Origin: Candidatus Borrarchaeota archaeon
GTDB lineage: Archaea; Asgardarchaeota; Sifarchaeia; Borrarchaeales; Borrarchaeaceae
DNA length: 6,815 nucleotides
Direction of reading: 5' to 3'
NCBI GenBank assembly: GCA_016840645.1
Contig: JAEORY010000214.1
Coordinates: 1-6,815, forward strand
Under the pieces are notes generated by a model, which saw only the letters and a list, made by a program, of their open reading frames with translations, did not search any database and was not told the DNA's origin. The position numbers and the translations under genes were made by a program. Below are positions 6,126-6,815 of the stretch, in pieces; within the stretch, counting starts at the first letter, position 1; each line of letters starts with the position of its first letter.

Positions 6126-6297
6126 GATGCCATTTGGTAAATATAAGGAACTTGATATGGAAGAAGTACCAGCTGATTACTTAATGTGGTTATCTGAGCA
6201 AGATTGGATTGAACAATATCCTAGAGTATTAAGTTATATAAATAGAAACAAAGAGGGTATCAAAAAGGAAGTTGAGGACATTAAGGAGGGTTACTAA
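6106..6297 (+). CDS. DUF3820-type small protein
   Basis: 63 residues. The segment MPFGKYKELDMEEVPADYLMWL at 8-29 matches the DUF3820 signature (MPFGKYKG..L.DVP.DYL.WL), a short module found alone in phages and attached to DnaQ-like 3'-5' exonucleases in bacteria. Its biochemical role is not established; association with exonucleases and replication genes suggests a nucleic-acid-related function. Here it is free-standing, and a Lys/Glu-rich helix follows at ~45-63. GAGG at 6098-6101 lies just before the ATG, inside the preceding gene. The TAA at 6295-6297 shares its last A with the next gene's ATG, so the block continues as one coupled unit. Confidence 0.85.
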   Translation: MSIRIDKMPFGKYKELDMEEVPADYLMWLSEQDWIEQYPRVLSYINRNKEGIKKEVEDIKEGY

Positions 6298-6815
6298 TGA
6301 GGTTAAGTGAAATTAAGAAACTGGAAGAATACAAAAAAGAACACGGCGGTGGATTGCCATTACTTGAAATAGGTAAGATTAAGTGTAGTTATAAAGTTTG
6401 TCTACACTACCCTAAATGTTTCATAGGTGGTAATTTGGAAAATAATTGGTATCCAAAGCTGTTACGTAAATGGACTACCACTGAAGATAGAGGTAAAATA
6501 TTAGAATTGTATTGTCAGTCTGCAGAAGACGGAAGAATTGAGGAATTTGATAGATTGGAGAGACTACAAAAAACAATTGATAAAATGGAGGATAAAAATG
6601 GAGGCACACATTTACCCAATAGACAAGAGAGTGGAATCAGCAGTGAAACACGTGAAAACGTACATACATTTAAGGAAAAAGTACAAGCAACCGATAGAGT
6701 ACGGACTTCTGATAAACCAGACAGCGAGAGATTACCAAATAACAACGGGAACGTTAATTCAGACTCTGGGATGGGGAAAGAAGAAACACCACCGAAGACA
6801 AATGACCCTAAAGGA
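6297..6815 (+). CDS. Unknown phage protein, 3' end beyond the window
   Basis: 173 codons open to the window edge. AAGGAGG at 6283-6289, seven bases before the ATG, is among the strongest ribosome sites in the window. Residues 1-100 look like a globular protein: a charged N-terminal helix, then a cluster with C30, C35, H37 and C41 (KCSYKVCLHYPKC) that could bind metal, then NWYPKLLRKW and a helical stretch ending near KTIDKMEDK. From residue ~101 the character changes to low-complexity Ser/Asn/Thr/Pro/Glu-rich sequence, apparently disordered. That tail coincides with a second open frame starting at 6598. Either the tail is a real disordered extension in a dual-coding region, or the true stop has been lost or read wrongly near 6590. 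I do not recognise the family. Confidence 0.65.
   Translation, partial: MRLSEIKKLEEYKKEHGGGLPLLEIGKIKCSYKVCLHYPKCFIGGNLENNWYPKLLRKWTTTEDRGKILELYCQSAEDGRIEEFDRLERLQKTIDKMEDKNGGTHLPNRQESGISSETRENVHTFKEKVQATDRVRTSDKPDSERLPNNNGNVNSDSGMGKEETPPKTNDPKG
6587..6591 (+). promoter_or_regulatory. Ribosome binding site for the overlapping frame at 6598
   Basis: GGAGG lies 6 bases before the ATG at 6598, inside the gene that began at 6297. Correct spacing makes translation of the second frame credible. Confidence 0.55.
6598..6815 (+). CDS. Overlapping small basic protein candidate, 3' end beyond the window
   Basis: 72 complete codons open to the edge, in the +1 frame relative to the gene starting at 6297. 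The product starts MEAHIYPIDKRVESAV and has a helical, Lys/Tyr-rich first part (VKTYIHLRKKYKQPIEYG). A segment at ~37-58 (LLINQTARDYQITTGTLIQ) could form a helix-turn-helix-like pair, and a very basic end (KKKHHRR) follows. The protein looks more globular than the low-complexity sequence read in the other frame. GGAGG at 6587-6591 supports initiation. Against it, third codon positions are richer in G and C than in the rest of the window, and this T-poor stretch has few stops in any frame, including the complementary strand. Confidence 0.5.
   Translation, partial: MEAHIYPIDKRVESAVKHVKTYIHLRKKYKQPIEYGLLINQTARDYQITTGTLIQTLGWGKKKHHRRQMTLK

Overview
The window is a compact, one-strand (+) gene block from what looks like a lytic tailed dsDNA bacteriophage. 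It is AT-rich (roughly 38-40% G+C by eye). Genes overlap by ATGA or lie a few bases apart, strong AGGAGG-type ribosome sites precede most starts, and there are no host housekeeping genes. The content is replication plus nucleotide metabolism. Nothing identifies the host genus.

Layout. 1-833: C-terminal palm and fingers of a family A DNA polymerase, cut by the window edge. 826-1152: small unknown protein. 1152-1249: leader with a long imperfect hairpin. 1250-2191: T4 gp32-like single-stranded DNA-binding protein with an unusual extra C-terminal domain. 2190-2324: leader that can fold into a three-way junction with an alternative pairing. 2325-3428: adenylosuccinate-synthetase-family enzyme in which the catalytic Asp is replaced by Ser, the reported hallmark of PurZ. 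3449-3864: two small proteins, one Cys-rich. 3861-4715: fusion of an adenylate-kinase-like P-loop domain and a MazG-like pyrophosphohydrolase. 4696-5952: DnaB-like replicative helicase. 5949-6297: two small proteins, the second of the DUF3820 type. 6297-6815: open reading frame running off the edge, overlapped from 6598 by a second open frame with its own ribosome site.

How they fit together. PurZ, a MazG-type dNTP pyrophosphohydrolase and a family A polymerase are the known core of the phage pathway that replaces adenine by 2-aminoadenine (Z) in DNA. MazZ makes dGMP from dGTP, PurZ couples dGMP to aspartate, host PurB releases dZMP, and kinases raise it to dZTP for the polymerase. I infer that this phage has a Z-genome or at least makes Z nucleotides. 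The dATPase DatZ, often part of the set, is not in the window and could lie outside it. The most novel points are the kinase-MazG fusion, which could join two non-adjacent steps of the Z pathway in one chain, and the structured RNA leader directly in front of purZ.
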